DNA of 64,000 nt, taken from assembly GCF_003330725.1 (NCBI RefSeq), contig NZ_CP030840.1, forward strand, positions 1,860,001-1,924,000, in the 5' to 3' direction. Both the position numbers and the translations under genes were made by a program. Origin of the DNA: Acidisarcina polymorpha (GTDB lineage: Bacteria > Acidobacteriota > Terriglobia > Terriglobales > Acidobacteriaceae). Position 1 is the first letter of the stretch, and each line of letters starts with the position of its first letter. The notes under the pieces are model-generated. The model was given only the letters and a program-made list of their open reading frames with translations. It was not told the DNA's origin and did not search any database. This document shows positions 7,888 to 18,522 of the stretch, in pieces.

Positions 7888-9363
7888 CTAAGGAGTGGGA
7901 TTTTCTAACTGGCAAGCAGTGGGATTGGTGGAGAGCTGGGTGGGCACAGTCCCTGGAGTACAGGGCACGCCATTTCCAGGCGAGTAGCTGTTGTTATTGA
8001 TTTGGCTCGAGGCGTTCGCATTCTGGCGGGTAATCCGCACATCGATCAGGTTGCCCTGAAGCTGCAAAGTCGTGCTGACGGTGTCGGTGTCCGTTCGCAG
8101 AATGACTAAATTCTCGCTATCGGGCGAGGTGACGTAGATCTTGCCGGTCGGGAAGTTATAGGACGACGCTACCATCCTCGGATGAGGGGTCGTTCCATCC
8201 TGGTTCACCGGCAACACAATGGTCTTCTCAACTGTGTAGGTGCTCAAGTTGACGATTGAGATTGTCCCATCCTTGGAGTTCGCCACATAAGCGCGGCTGC
8301 CGTCCTGGAGCACGGTGACCGATGACGGTCCGTTGCCAACTGGTACGTTGTGAATCGTCCCAAACTGGGGAGAGTCATTGTCGAACGTGTCCGTGCTCAC
8401 GTCGATCACGCTGATGGTGTTGGAGTCATAGTTCGCCGTCACCAATTGGCTCGTGGTGTCGTAGAGTTCGCCATAGACCGGCCCAGCAGGTAGCGTGAAG
8501 GTCGCGGAGGGGTTGAACTGGGTGTCGAGTGCGTTCTTCTGCGTATCGATAACCGTCACTGTACCGCTGCCGCGGTTCAGAATGAACGTACGAAGGCCAT
8601 CCGCTGACTGCAAGCCGTACACCGGACAGATCCCCACGGGGATCGTGGCCGAGATCGAGAAGGTTGAGGTCTCGAGGGCAGATGCAACTCCATTTGTCGT
8701 CACACTGGCAGGGTTGGCGCACGGGCTGGCCACACCGGGTGTTCCAACTAGCTGGCTGATCGCGTAGAAGCGGCTGGAGGCGCTGCGGCCCGCCATGTTT
8801 ATCAGTCCAACGGGAAGCTGAAGCGCCTGCTTGAGTCCAGGAGGCGAACCCGTCAAGACATCGATCTGATTGCTCGATGCGTCCACCACATAGAGATTTC
8901 CGGTTCCGGAAGTGGTGTTGATCGGCACTGAATTGGCGGTCAAGGTGCTGGTCAAAACATTCTTTGTCTGTAGGCTGGTCGAGATCGGAATATCGCTGAG
9001 GCTGCCGTCGCGGTCGATAGTGTAGGCAGTGGCCCCTGCAATATCCAGGGTGAAATCCAAGGGCAAATTGCCGATCGTCGCCTGCGCGAGCACAGTATCC
9101 CCGGAGAAGTCTAGAACCGTCGCCACGCCCGCCTCCGTGCCGTCCGGCTGGGTGATGGCAACCGCATAGGCGGTCGGAGCCGGACTCGGACCAGTCGGGC
9201 GCACTGGATTCACCACGGGGCGGTATTGCGCCCCACATCCGGCCATGATGAAAACCAGCAAAGCGCTGGCGCTCCGCCAGATGTTCCCAGCACGCAGCCG
9301 GGTGTTCAAGGAAGAACCGAATTGATCTTCAACGCCGATTCCGTCGTGTCTTGGAAATTCCAT
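7888..9363 (-). CDS. YVTN-type beta-propeller lipoprotein
   Basis: Exported surface or periplasmic protein with no recognisable catalytic residues. A lipobox FIMAGC follows a hydrophobic stretch (SASALLVFIMAGC). About 400 residues of repeated blades then follow, with YncE/YVTN-like signatures such as GTVTVIDTQKNALDTQF, NTISVIDVSTDTF and DGSRAYVANSKDGTISIV. The open frame runs upstream to 9570. Met at 9363 is chosen because longer versions put the signal peptide implausibly far in, but no good ribosome-binding site marks any start; 9417 and a GTG at about 9426 are alternatives. The stop codon lies next to the IS110 flank, so the original C-terminus might have been altered by the insertion. Scaffold or binding role inferred only. 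Confidence 0.75.
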   Translation of the reverse strand: MEFPRHDGIGVEDQFGSSLNTRLRAGNIWRSASALLVFIMAGCGAQYRPVVNPVRPTGPSPAPTAYAVAITQPDGTEAGVATVLDFSGDTVLAQATIGNLPLDFTLDIAGATAYTIDRDGSLSDIPISTSLQTKNVLTSTLTANSVPINTTSGTGNLYVVDASSNQIDVLTGSPPGLKQALQLPVGLINMAGRSASSRFYAISQLVGTPGVASPCANPASVTTNGVASALETSTFSISATIPVGICPVYGLQSADGLRTFILNRGSGTVTVIDTQKNALDTQFNPSATFTLPAGPVYGELYDTTSQLVTANYDSNTISVIDVSTDTFDNDSPQFGTIHNVPVGNGPSSVTVLQDGSRAYVANSKDGTISIVNLSTYTVEKTIVLPVNQDGTTPHPRMVASSYNFPTGKIYVTSPDSENLVILRTDTDTVSTTLQLQGNLIDVRITRQNANASSQINNNSYSPGNGVPCTPGTVPTQLSTNPTACQLENPTP

Positions 9364-9541
9364 CGTCCCGGCTGCGGTATCTCTGCTCTCACCCGCGGAC
9401 TGCCCGGGCACTGCCATGCTTTGCACTCGTAAATACCTCACTACGAAATCGATCCTGAACAATGCTTGATTGTAAATCACCCAGGAAAACCCGCTCCTGA
9501 AAGCGCGAACGCCTGAATCAGTTCGACGGTCCGGAAGAATC

Positions 9542-10477
9542 ATGGCGAGCTCAAGGCATTCGAGTAGCATGCGGGATAATAGCCATATGGCGGAGACCCC
9601 GCTGCCCGACGCTAAGGCTGAGCGCGAAGGCAGACTTCACTGGCAATCGAAAGTGTTGCTGCTGCTGGTGCTAATCGTGGCAGCAGCCGGACTCGTCCGC
9701 AGCATCACTGCCTCCTGGAGTGCGGCGACGAGGGAAGGCCTTGCCATCTGCGCCGCCTTTGGTGCACTGGTATGGCTGCTGCGGGCTGCAACGCCGCTGG
9801 CGGCCGTCACCGGATTTCTGCTGACGTCGTGCATGTATCTCGGGACCGTCGAGCAACCCAGCGGTGGCTGGGAACACACCGCGCTGCTCCTGGGGCTGGC
9901 TTTGTTTGTCCTCGCTTTCGCGGCCACCCGCTTCCGCCGAAGCCAGAAAGAGCAGCGGGGCCTGGCTGAATCGCGCCGCGGTCGAGGCGCGTCCCAAGTC
10001 GCTGCGAATATGGGCGCCGCCGCCTTCGCGGCCTTGCCATGCCTCGCTTCCCCCAGCCTGCTCTCGCACAGTCTCACGTTCGCCAGGCCGATCTTGTTTA
10101 CGGCCTTGATCGCAGCACTTGCCGAAGCGGCCGCCGACACCGTCTCCTCAGAGATCGGGCAGGCCGTAGGCGGTCAACCCAGGCTGCTGACCAGCCTCAA
10201 GGCCGTTGCGCCCGGTACCGATGGAGGCATCACCGTTGCCGGCAGCCTGGCCGGATGCGCCGCCGCTGCGTTTGTCGTCCTCATAAGCATGCCGACGCTT
10301 CGCCTCAATCCTCGGCAGGCCGCCATCGCCTGGATTGCGGCCATCGTTGGCCTCTTCGCCGACAGCCTTATCGGGGCGACGCTCGAGCGCCAGGGATGGC
10401 TCAACAATGATCTGGTCAACTTTCTCTCAACCACCATTGCCGCTTTGATCGTTCTGGCCTTGATGACGATCTTCTAG
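9542..10477 (+). CDS. DUF92 family integral membrane protein
   Basis: Polytopic membrane protein of the DUF92 / TMEM19 family. Plant relatives (VTE6) phosphorylate phytyl phosphate; bacterial function is mostly unproven. Several hydrophobic helices (KVLLLLVLIVAAAGLV, LLLGLALFVLAFAA, FVVLISMP) surround the family signatures GRGASQVAANMGAAA, ADTVSSEIGQAVGG and KAVAPGTDGGIT. The start at 9542 has GGAAG 5 nt upstream; a later Met at 9587 is possible. The 3' end overlaps the convergent GNAT gene by 51 bp. Family assignment is good; substrate unknown. Confidence 0.85.
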   Translation: MASSRHSSSMRDNSHMAETPLPDAKAEREGRLHWQSKVLLLLVLIVAAAGLVRSITASWSAATREGLAICAAFGALVWLLRAATPLAAVTGFLLTSCMYLGTVEQPSGGWEHTALLLGLALFVLAFAATRFRRSQKEQRGLAESRRGRGASQVAANMGAAAFAALPCLASPSLLSHSLTFARPILFTALIAALAEAAADTVSSEIGQAVGGQPRLLTSLKAVAPGTDGGITVAGSLAGCAAAAFVVLISMPTLRLNPRQAAIAWIAAIVGLFADSLIGATLERQGWLNNDLVNFLSTTIAALIVLALMTIF

Positions 10478-10975
10478 TTGAGAATTTTCTCGCCAGAGTT
10501 GATCCGCGAGAACCACCGACGTTTGGATCTGGCGCTCCGGAATGCGCCAGTATCTCCTAAGCAGCCGGTCTTTTTCCGCTGGACTCACTAGCTCGAAGCC
10601 ATGCTTTTGATAGAAATGGATCGCCCAGACCGCGCTTGCCCAGGTACCAATCAAGACCGGAATGCTCGTAAGCGCCCGCAAGCGAGACAGCAGCAGCGTG
10701 CCAATTCCCCGCTTCTGGCTCGCGCTGCAAACGTACGCATGCCGGATGAGGGTCACATCCTCGACTGCCTGCAGGCCCATGACAGCTAGCAGCGTTCCGC
10801 TCTCTTCGTAACCCCAGAAGACTACTCCCTGATCGATCTGAAGCTGAAGTTCCTCCTTCGGCATATATGGTTCCTTCCAGCGATCCGCGGGAATGACGCC
10901 TTGATAAGCCCGCGCGCCATCGTTGATCACCGTCCAAATCCTCTCGAAATCACCCTGATCGCATTTTCGGACCAT
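10427..10975 (-). CDS. GNAT family N-acetyltransferase
   Basis: Acetyl-CoA-dependent N-acetyltransferase of about 182 residues, with motif A SQKRGIGTLLLSRLRAL for pyrophosphate binding and the C-terminal AIHFYQKHGFELV segment typical of GNAT folds. Substrate not predictable. The frame is open to 11047, but Met at 10975 (MVRKCDQGDFERIW) has GAGGAAG upstream and matches the usual GNAT N-terminus. It is divergent from the LysR gene, with about 90 bp between starts, so the regulator could control it. Its last 51 bp overlap the convergent DUF92 gene. Confidence 0.88.
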   Translation of the reverse strand: MVRKCDQGDFERIWTVINDGARAYQGVIPADRWKEPYMPKEELQLQIDQGVVFWGYEESGTLLAVMGLQAVEDVTLIRHAYVCSASQKRGIGTLLLSRLRALTSIPVLIGTWASAVWAIHFYQKHGFELVSPAEKDRLLRRYWRIPERQIQTSVVLADQLWRENSQLEDRHQGQNDQSGNGG

Positions 10976-11064
10976 TCTGCTTCCTCTCCACCACGGCTTC
11001 TTGAGGTTACCCGGCCGATGCCGCTTTGCACTATGCTGAAAACGCACGCATCAACGTAGCCATC

Positions 11065-12018
11065 ATGGATTTCGAACAGCTCCGTACCTTCCTCGAAGTT
11101 GCGCGCCACAAAAGCTTCTCCCGCGCCGGCGAGAAGCTGTCGCTGACCCAGCCTGCCATCTCTGCCCAGATTCGTTCTCTCGAAACTGAAGTCGGTGCTC
11201 AGCTCTTCGATCGCTCCGGAGGCAAGGTCACTTTCACCGCAGCCGGACGCGTCTTTGAGCCCTTCGCTGAACATTGCCTCGAATGCCACCAGCACATTCT
11301 GCTCGCAGTCGGCGAGATGCAGCGCATGCCTCGCGGCGAGGTCTCGATCAGCGCCAATGAGTCCACTTGCCTCTACGTGCTGCCGCAGGTTTTCACTCAG
11401 TTCAAACAGCAGTATTCCCGGGTGGGGCTTAACATCATTCGCGCCGACCGGTCGCGCACCCTCGAAGCGGTGCAGAATCGCGAAGTCGACTTTGGAGTCA
11501 TCGCGCTCCCGGTCAAAGACCCCAGGCTCACTGCCGAATGGATCCACAAAGACGAACTCGTGCTGGCCGCGGCCCCGGGTCACGCCCTGGCCAAGGCCGA
11601 CAGGTTGCGCATGGAAGACATCGCCCGATACCCAATACTCTTGCCGAAGCAAGGCCGTCAACGGGAGCAGATTGACTTGCTCTTCAGCATCCGCGAGCTC
11701 AAGCCCAATATCGGGATGGAACTGGACTCGAGCGAATTGCTGAAACGCTTTGTCGCGGCCGGTATGGGGATCGGCTTCGTGCCGCGTTCGGGGTTGGTAG
11801 CCGACGAGCAGGGTGGCACGCTCAAAGTGCTTCCCATCGAGGGAGTTCGCTTGCAGCGCGAATTAGCGCTCGTCTTCCGCAAGGACAAGTCGCTGAGCCG
11901 CGCCGCTCAAGCCTTTCTCGAGATCGCCACCGGCCGCCCACGGCTTACACGCAACTCGACGGCCGCGCCAAAAACCCTCGAGAAGTTTCCCGCAAAGCCT
12001 GCTGCGAAAACTAAGTAA
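11065..12018 (+). CDS. LysR-type transcriptional regulator
   Basis: DNA-binding regulator with an N-terminal winged HTH (MDFEQLRTFLEVARHKSFSR, then KLSLTQPAISAQIRSLETE) and a periplasmic-binding-protein-like effector domain from about residue 90 (RGEVSISANESTCLYVLP onward). Length 317 aa, plus a Lys/Pro-rich tail. Met at 11065 is chosen as the canonical LysR start; the upstream in-frame Met at 11026 lacks family similarity. It is divergent from the GNAT gene and 78 bp upstream of aguB-aguA, so either may be its target; the effector is unknown. Confidence 0.93.
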   Translation: MDFEQLRTFLEVARHKSFSRAGEKLSLTQPAISAQIRSLETEVGAQLFDRSGGKVTFTAAGRVFEPFAEHCLECHQHILLAVGEMQRMPRGEVSISANESTCLYVLPQVFTQFKQQYSRVGLNIIRADRSRTLEAVQNREVDFGVIALPVKDPRLTAEWIHKDELVLAAAPGHALAKADRLRMEDIARYPILLPKQGRQREQIDLLFSIRELKPNIGMELDSSELLKRFVAAGMGIGFVPRSGLVADEQGGTLKVLPIEGVRLQRELALVFRKDKSLSRAAQAFLEIATGRPRLTRNSTAAPKTLEKFPAKPAAKTK

Positions 12019-12096
12019 AAATGAGCGCCGCCTTGCGGTCACTGACTGCATCGTTAGCGGCGATTCGCGTATCTTTCACTGAGGAGCATTTATGCC

Positions 12097-13022
<926 letters not shown>

Positions 13023-13026
<4 letters not shown>

Positions 13027-14111
13027 GCCTGCACGAGCAAACTCCGCGCCAGCTCGGCTACAAGATGCCCGCGGAGTGGGAGCGCCACGAAGCGACGTGG
13101 ATCGCCTGGCCGCATAACGCGACCGACTGGCCGGGAAAGTTCCTGGCCATCCCCTGGGTCTATGCCGACATCGTTCGCAAGCTCTCTCAAGTCGAGACGG
13201 TCCATGTTCTTGTCGACGACAAAGCGGCAGAGCAAAGGGCCACCAGCATCCTGCTCCGAGCCGGTGCAAATCTTGGCGCGGTCTGCTTCCATCAGGTAAA
13301 AACCGACCGCGTCTGGACTCGGGATTCCGGGCCGATCTTTGTCAAAAACTTCAAGGCAATCCAACAGAATACCGTCGCAGTTACAAATTGGAAGTTTAAC
13401 GCTTGGGCCAAATACGAGAATTGGCATCATGACGATCAAGTTCCCGATCACGCAGCGGCATTCTTGAAAATGCAGCAGTGGAAACCAAACATCCGCCTCC
13501 AGAACGGACAGGAACACCGGCTAGTCCTCGAAGGCGGCAGCATCGATGTCAACGGTTCAGGAGTGCTGATTACCACCGAAGAATGCCTCCTGAGCACCGT
13601 GCAGCAAAGAAATCCAGGAGTGAGCCGCGAACAGCTGGAGCAGGTCTTTCACGACTATCTTGGTATCGAGAAGGTGCTTTGGATGAATCGAGGCTGTGCT
13701 GGGGACGACACTCACGGCCACGTCGACGACATCACCCGGTTCGTCTCTGAAAACACAATTGTCACCGCGACTGAGGCAAATACCTCCGACGAAAACCATG
13801 ACCCTCTCGCTGAGAACCTCGATCGTTTGAAATCGGCGAAAAACCTCCACGGAAAGCCATTTCAGATCGTCGAACTCCCCATGCCCTCGCCTGTCGTGTT
13901 CGATGGGCAGAGACTACCCGCCAGCTATGCGAACTTTTATATTGCCAACCACGTTGTTTTGGTCCCGTCCTTCAACGACCCAAACGACCGGAAGGCGCTC
14001 GCCATCCTGGCAGAGCTGTTTCCCGATCGAACGGTGAGTGGGATTCACTGCGGCGATCTTATCTGGGGTCTGGGAGCGCTGCATTGCATGACTCAGCAGC
14101 AGCCTGCGTGA
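13023..14111 (+). CDS. aguA: agmatine deiminase
   Basis: Cytosolic guanidine-modifying enzyme hydrolysing agmatine to N-carbamoylputrescine and ammonia, the substrate of aguB upstream. Family features include AEWERHEATWIAWPHN at the N-terminus, the WTRDSGPIFV motif, EGGSIDVNGSG, the histidine segment DDTHGHVDDITRF and the catalytic Cys355 in ALHCMTQQQP. The start is GTG, overlapping the aguB stop by 4 bp. 362 aa matches the family. No arginine decarboxylase is present in the window, so agmatine must come from elsewhere. Confidence 0.95.
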
Positions 14112-14136
14112 GCAAGTCGCCAGCGGGCGGGGCTCG

Positions 14137-14607
14137 ATGAACGAAGACGAAGGCTATCTCCGTCTCGCCCTTGAACAGGCCCGGCTCGCCGCGGAAGCAG
14201 GAGAAGTCCCGGTGGGCTCGATCGTGGTCTATGCGGGAGAAATCGTAGGCGTCGGCCGGAATGCCGTACTCGCAACGCTTGACCCGACTGCCCATGCCGA
14301 GATCGTAGCTATGCGAGCGGCTGCACAACGCTTGCAGAACTATCGCCTCACCGGCTGCGAGCTTTACACTACGCTCGAGCCCTGCTCGATGTGCGCCGGA
14401 GCCATGATTCACACTCGTATCTCGCGGCTCATCTACGGCGCCGCCGATCCCAAGGCAGGGGCTGCGGGATCGGTAGTCGAGGTCGTGAACCATCCGCAAC
14501 TCAATCATCAGATGAAGATCACCTCAGGTGTCCTCTCCGAGCAGTGCGGGGAGTTGCTGCGCGCCTTCTTCCGCGAACGCCGCCAGTCCCCATCCCCGGA
14601 TCTTTAA
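14137..14607 (+). CDS. tadA: tRNA-specific adenosine-34 deaminase
   Basis: Zinc deaminase making inosine at the wobble position of tRNA-Arg(ACG). The zinc and proton-shuttle residues are H53 and E55 (TAHAEIVAMRAA) plus C83 and C86 (EPCSMCAGAM). 156 aa is typical for TadA, and the NYRLTGCELYTTLEPC stretch distinguishes it from cytidine deaminases. It starts 25 bp after aguA on the same strand. Its last four bases overlap the convergent Cupin_5 gene. Confidence 0.94.
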   Translation: MNEDEGYLRLALEQARLAAEAGEVPVGSIVVYAGEIVGVGRNAVLATLDPTAHAEIVAMRAAAQRLQNYRLTGCELYTTLEPCSMCAGAMIHTRISRLIYGAADPKAGAAGSVVEVVNHPQLNHQMKITSGVLSEQCGELLRAFFRERRQSPSPDL

Positions 14608-15107
14608 CCGCGGGTCAGCGCCACGATCAGCTCCTCTGAACCCGGATACTTCTGCAATAAGTCTGCCCGCCTGCCTGTCTCATAATCCGCATAATCGAAG
14701 CCTGGACTGACCGTGCAACCCAGCAGCGCAACCTGCCCTCCGGGAACTAACCGTGAACCTTGCCACACGCCCTGCGGCACCATTAGCTGCGGCAACTCCC
14801 CCGCCGCTAAATCATCCCCCAGAACCACCACTCGCGAGCTTCCATCGGGCCACAGTTGCAGCATCTCCACGGGATCGCCGAGATAGAAGTGAAAGACCTC
14901 GTCCGAGATGAGCTTGTGCATTTCGGAAAATGTCGACGGCTCGAGCAGATAGTAGATCGCCGTCCCCGCCGCTCGCGCGCCACTATATCGAGAGGGCAGC
15001 GCCGCCACTGGAATCTCCTCCTCGGCTTTCCATGTTTGCACGAAAAAGCCGCCTTCTCGCGGATGTGCCTCCAGACCTAAGTGCGCTTTGATCTCGTCCG
15101 CCGTCAT
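14604..15107 (-). CDS. Cupin_5 (DUF985) family protein
   Basis: Small single-domain cupin of the DUF985 / YML079w type. The first strand region has HPREGGFFVQTW, the core has EMHKLISDEVFHFYLGDP with likely metal- or ligand-contacting His and Glu, and the second cupin motif is GCTVSPGFDYADYE. Length 167 aa fits the family. Function is unproven; a sugar-epimerase-like or small-ligand-binding role has been suggested from structures. It is convergent with tadA, overlapping by 4 bp. Confidence 0.88.
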   Translation of the reverse strand: MTADEIKAHLGLEAHPREGGFFVQTWKAEEEIPVAALPSRYSGARAAGTAIYYLLEPSTFSEMHKLISDEVFHFYLGDPVEMLQLWPDGSSRVVVLGDDLAAGELPQLMVPQGVWQGSRLVPGGQVALLGCTVSPGFDYADYETGRRADLLQKYPGSEELIVALTRG

Positions 15108-15190
15108 CGCTTACCCTCCTACCAGCAAATCATATCGGGAACTCTCCACGACCATGCGGGGTCTAAGCGAGCAGGTGACTCGCCACCTTT

Positions 15191-15216
15191 TAGATCGTTC
15201 TTGCTAGATCGTTCTT
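15191..15216 (+). repeat. 12-bp tandem direct repeat before the TonB gene
   Basis: TAGATCGTTCTT occurs twice (15191-15202 and 15205-15216), separated by GC, giving a 14-bp period. The second copy runs directly into the AGGAGG ribosome-binding site at about 15216-15221. The arrangement could be a regulator-binding site or a slippage duplication. Confidence 0.6.
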
Positions 15217-15226
15217 AGGAGGCGCT

Positions 15227-15946
15227 ATGTTTGAAGACAGCCTGGTCGAGTCGCAGAACCGTATCCGCACCCGCAGCAGATGGTTCGCCATCGGATCATT
15301 TTTCGCGCAGGCAGCTTTGCTGTTGCTGCTGATTCTCTTTCCGCTCTTCCATCCTCAGGCATTGCCGAGACAGTCGCTGGAAAGGCTGTTGGTTGCGCCG
15401 CCTCCGCCTCACGCGCCTGCTCGGCTTGAAACCCGCCGGACAGAGTCAGCGCCCGTTCATTCGCCACTGCCAAGCCTGGAGTCGCAATTGCGGATCCCAA
15501 GCAGGATTCCGGCGGCGCCGGCCATGATCGACGATGGCGGCGCGCCGTCTATGCCGAGTGCCCTCGGCAACGGCAATGGTCCGGGAATCCCGGCCGGCAT
15601 CGACTTAGGTGCGCCGGCTCCATCAATCGTGGTAGCAAAGCCGCCCGTCCCCCAACAGCCGGTTCGTCTCTCAGGCGGTGTCGCGGCCGGACAACTCCTC
15701 ACCCCGATTCATCCAACCTATCCTGCAATTGCCAAACAGGCGCGGATTCAAGGCACAGTAATCATCGACGCCACCATCTCCCGCCAAGGCATGATCGAGA
15801 ACCTACGCGTCCTCGAAGGGCCTCCTATGCTCCGGCAATCGGCGATCGATGCAGTCGCCGCCGCACGCTATCGGCCGTTCCTTCTGAATAACGAGCCAGT
15901 CGAGGTTGAGACCACCGTACGTGTCATCTTTTCGCTCGATAACTGA
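15227..15946 (+). CDS. TonB-family energy-transducing protein
   Basis: Inner-membrane-anchored periplasmic protein expected to couple the proton-motive force to outer-membrane transport. The N-terminus has a cytoplasmic stub and one membrane anchor (residues about 19-40, FAIGSFFAQAALLLLLILFP). A Pro-rich spacer to about residue 150 is followed by the TonB C-terminal domain (HPTYPAIAKQARIQGTVIID to ARYRPFLLNNEPVEVETTV). A strong AGGAGG lies 6 nt before ATG. No ExbB/ExbD or TonB-dependent receptor is nearby; the next gene, 64 bp after the stop, is an ADOP permease. Confidence 0.88.
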   Translation: MFEDSLVESQNRIRTRSRWFAIGSFFAQAALLLLLILFPLFHPQALPRQSLERLLVAPPPPHAPARLETRRTESAPVHSPLPSLESQLRIPSRIPAAPAMIDDGGAPSMPSALGNGNGPGIPAGIDLGAPAPSIVVAKPPVPQQPVRLSGGVAAGQLLTPIHPTYPAIAKQARIQGTVIIDATISRQGMIENLRVLEGPPMLRQSAIDAVAAARYRPFLLNNEPVEVETTVRVIFSLDN

Positions 15947-16009
15947 AAGCCAATGCGCGCCGGAACTGGGATGCATATCATGTGCGTATCCTGTTCCGGA
16001 GCGTGGCCC

Positions 16010-18415
16010 ATGCAGAATTTGCTGAACGACTTCCGCTATGCCCTGCGCCAGTTGCAGAAGAGCCCGGTTTTCACCTTTACTGCGGTCCTCACGTTGGCGC
16101 TGGGGATCGGAGCGAATACGGCGATCTTCACCGTGGTGCAGTCGCTGCTGCTGGCGCCGCTCGACTATCCGGAGGCGGACCGGATCATGGCGCTCAACAC
16201 GCGCTATGAGCAACAGGGCAGGGAGACGCCGCGAGTCACCGGAGCAGATCTGGTCGACATTCGCAACCAGTCGAAGAGTGTCAGCGCGATCGGCTACTAC
16301 CAGGGAGGCGGAGGCGAAGCAGGTGTCCAGATTCGCGACCATTCGAGCTTTACCGCCGTGAGCGCGGTCGATGCGGGTTTTGCCCGCGTCTTGCAGGTGG
16401 CGCCAGAGGCTGGCCGTTGGTTCGTGGACTCTGAGGCGAAGCATGCAGCGGTGGTGAATGCCAACTTCGCCCGCGATCATTTTGGAGGTGTGCAGGCCGC
16501 GATCGGCCAGACCATCGCCGTCGAGGGGCAGCCGGTGCAGATCGTCGGTGTGCTGCCGGCGGCCTTCGACTTTCCCGATCACACCCAGGTGTGGATGGCC
16601 GAAGCCGAGCAGCCGCAAACGCCTTCGCGTACCGCGTTCAACTACCGTGCCGTCGTCAGGCTGCGGCACGGTGTCTCGATGGCTGCCGCGCAATCAGAAC
16701 TAACGGCGATCGCCAGTCGCCTCCAGTCCGCTTATCCTGGCGACAACAAAGACAAGACTTTCCGCCTCGTTCCGCTCCAGGAGCAACTTGTCGGTTCCGT
16801 ACGCCCGATGCTGCTGCTTTTGATGGCCTCAGTCGCACTGATTCTGCTTATCGCCTGCGTCAATGTGATGCATCTCTACATGGCCCGGGCAGTGGACCGG
16901 CAGCGCGAGCTTGCGGTGCGCACTGCGCTTGGCTCAACTCGCTCTCAACTTGGCAGACTGGTCGTGGTGGAAAGTCTGCTGGTCTCGTTTGCAGGTGCAA
17001 TCGTGGGGATCTTCCTCGCTATCCCCCTGGTGAAGATGCTCGTCAGGATTGCCCCTGCAAATCTGCCTCGTTCCGCTGACATTCATCTGAACTTCGGGGT
17101 CCTGGCATTTACCGCCGGGATTGCTCTGCTGGCAACGGTCGCCGCTTCGTTGCTTCCGGCACGGCAGGCGACGCGGGTCGACCCGATAGTCGCGCTGAAG
17201 CAGGATAGTTCGCGCGGCATGTCGAGCCGTCACTCGTCGAGGCTGCGAAGCGGACTGGTGGTCGCCGAAGTTGCCGCGACCTTCGTGCTTGCATTCGGAG
17301 CGGCGCTGCTGGGTCGCACCATGCTGGTCTTGCAGAACACCGATCCTGGATATCGAAAATCCGATCTGTTAATCGTCGACGCGGACGCTCCAGCATCGAC
17401 ACTGGAAAGCTCGATCCAAGCTACCCAGAAATTCGAGACGATCTTTGCTGAACTTCGCGCGCTGCCGGGTGTTGAGAGCGTCGGCGGCGTCATGGGCCTG
17501 CCGACCGGAAGCTATGGCTCGAACGGCTATTACGGAGTCATCGGCGCTCCATACGACGTACAACACGGGCCGCAAGCGGTCTTCACTCTGGCCAGTCCGG
17601 ACTACTTTCGTACCATGGCAGTCCCGTTGTTGAGCGGAAGAGACTTCACTCGCCGGGATGACTACGATGCTCCCCCGGTAGCAATTGTGAGCGAATCGCT
17701 CGCGCGGCAGAGCTTTCCCGGCCAAGACCCGATCGGACGCCAGATCGAATGCGGTCTCGATGCGCCCGGCAAATGGATGACCATCGTTGGCGTGGTTCGC
17801 GACCTGCGCCAGGACTCGCCCGCCGATGCGCCAGGACCGGCGCTTTACATGCCGCTGCTACAGCATCCTTCCATGGCGGCGCAGATCAATATCGCCATCC
17901 ACACCCGCCTGTCTCCGGTCGCCTTGATCGATACCGTGCGAGGAAAAATCGAGAGAGTCGATCCAGCAATTGCGGCCCGGTTCACGACCATGAACACGAT
18001 GGTTGGAGACTCGGTCGAGATGCAGCATTTCCGCAGCATTCTAATCGGCAGCTTCGCCGCGGTTGGGCTGCTGCTTGCCGTTCTTGGAGTCTATGGAACG
18101 GTGGCGTACTCGGTCGCGCAACGCACCTTCGAAGTCGGCATCCGTATGACGTTTGGCGCGGAACGCGCGAGCATCCTGAAGCTGGTGTTGTTGCAGGTGC
18201 TGATGCTCGCGGGTATCGGCGTCGGTGCCGGGCTGATGGCCAGCCTGATCGCTGGGCACTGGATCGGCAGCATGCTGGTAGGCGTCAGTCCAGCCGACCC
18301 GGTCAGCCTGGCCATCGCTATCGGAGTCCTGCTGAGCGCCGCTTTGCTGGCCGCCTTCCTGCCCGCGCGCAGGGCCGCACTGGTAGATCCGGTGAAAGCG
18401 CTTCGGGGTCTTTGA
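16010..18415 (+). CDS. ADOP-type orphan ABC transporter permease (MacB/FtsX fold)
   Basis: Large permease of the acidobacterial duplicated orphan permease (ADOP) group. It begins [20 protein letters not shown] with the first membrane helix and [17 protein letters not shown], followed by a MacB-like periplasmic domain, an FtsX block ([20 protein letters not shown]), a second periplasmic domain, and a second FtsX block near the C-terminus ending [17 protein letters not shown]. No ABC ATPase gene is adjacent. The start at 16010 (MQNLLND) is chosen over 15953 because GGAG lies 9 nt upstream and the family begins here. The cargo is unknown. Confidence 0.92.
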   Translation: MQNLLNDFRYALRQLQKSPVFTFTAVLTLALGIGANTAIFTVVQSLLLAPLDYPEADRIMALNTRYEQQGRETPRVTGADLVDIRNQSKSVSAIGYYQGGGGEAGVQIRDHSSFTAVSAVDAGFARVLQVAPEAGRWFVDSEAKHAAVVNANFARDHFGGVQAAIGQTIAVEGQPVQIVGVLPAAFDFPDHTQVWMAEAEQPQTPSRTAFNYRAVVRLRHGVSMAAAQSELTAIASRLQSAYPGDNKDKTFRLVPLQEQLVGSVRPMLLLLMASVALILLIACVNVMHLYMARAVDRQRELAVRTALGSTRSQLGRLVVVESLLVSFAGAIVGIFLAIPLVKMLVRIAPANLPRSADIHLNFGVLAFTAGIALLATVAASLLPARQATRVDPIVALKQDSSRGMSSRHSSRLRSGLVVAEVAATFVLAFGAALLGRTMLVLQNTDPGYRKSDLLIVDADAPASTLESSIQATQKFETIFAELRALPGVESVGGVMGLPTGSYGSNGYYGVIGAPYDVQHGPQAVFTLASPDYFRTMAVPLLSGRDFTRRDDYDAPPVAIVSESLARQSFPGQDPIGRQIECGLDAPGKWMTIVGVVRDLRQDSPADAPGPALYMPLLQHPSMAAQINIAIHTRLSPVALIDTVRGKIERVDPAIAARFTTMNTMVGDSVEMQHFRSILIGSFAAVGLLLAVLGVYGTVAYSVAQRTFEVGIRMTFGAERASILKLVLLQVLMLAGIGVGAGLMASLIAGHWIGSMLVGVSPADPVSLAIAIGVLLSAALLAAFLPARRAALVDPVKALRGL

Positions 18416-18451
18416 AGCTGTTGCTAGAACGGACCTAAGCGTCGAGTAGAC

Positions 18452-18485
18452 GCAAAAAAGCCCGACTCGATGTCGGGCGTTTTTG
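18452..18485. terminator. bidirectional intrinsic terminator
   Basis: A-rich run, then GCCCGAC (18460-18466), loop TCGAT, GTCGGGC (18472-18478), then GTTTTT. Strong 7-bp GC stem with an A-tract on one side and a T-tract on the other, between the convergent ADOP permease and the histone-like gene, so it can serve both. Confidence 0.9.
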
Positions 18486-18522
18486 CTTGCCTATTCAGTC
18501 GTTGCCTGTTGAATGCAGAAGC

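Larger units (their letters stand above)
6300..7890 (-). mobile_element. IS110-family insertion sequence (ends approximate)
   Basis: One intact DEDD transposase gene plus about 260 bp of non-coding DNA on its 5' side and a short 3' flank form a complete-looking IS110 element. Members of this family lack conventional terminal inverted repeats and often make no target duplication, so ends cannot be set from one copy; the coordinates are a rough bracket. The right-hand limit abuts the stop codon of the beta-propeller lipoprotein gene (7888), so insertion near the 3' end of that gene is possible. In IS110-group elements the long 5' flank encodes the bridge RNA that guides recombination. Confidence 0.7.

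Noticed and set aside
7005-8000. 331-codon open frame on the plus strand across the IS110 element
   Set aside because: Runs antisense through the transposase gene and its flank; no family similarity.
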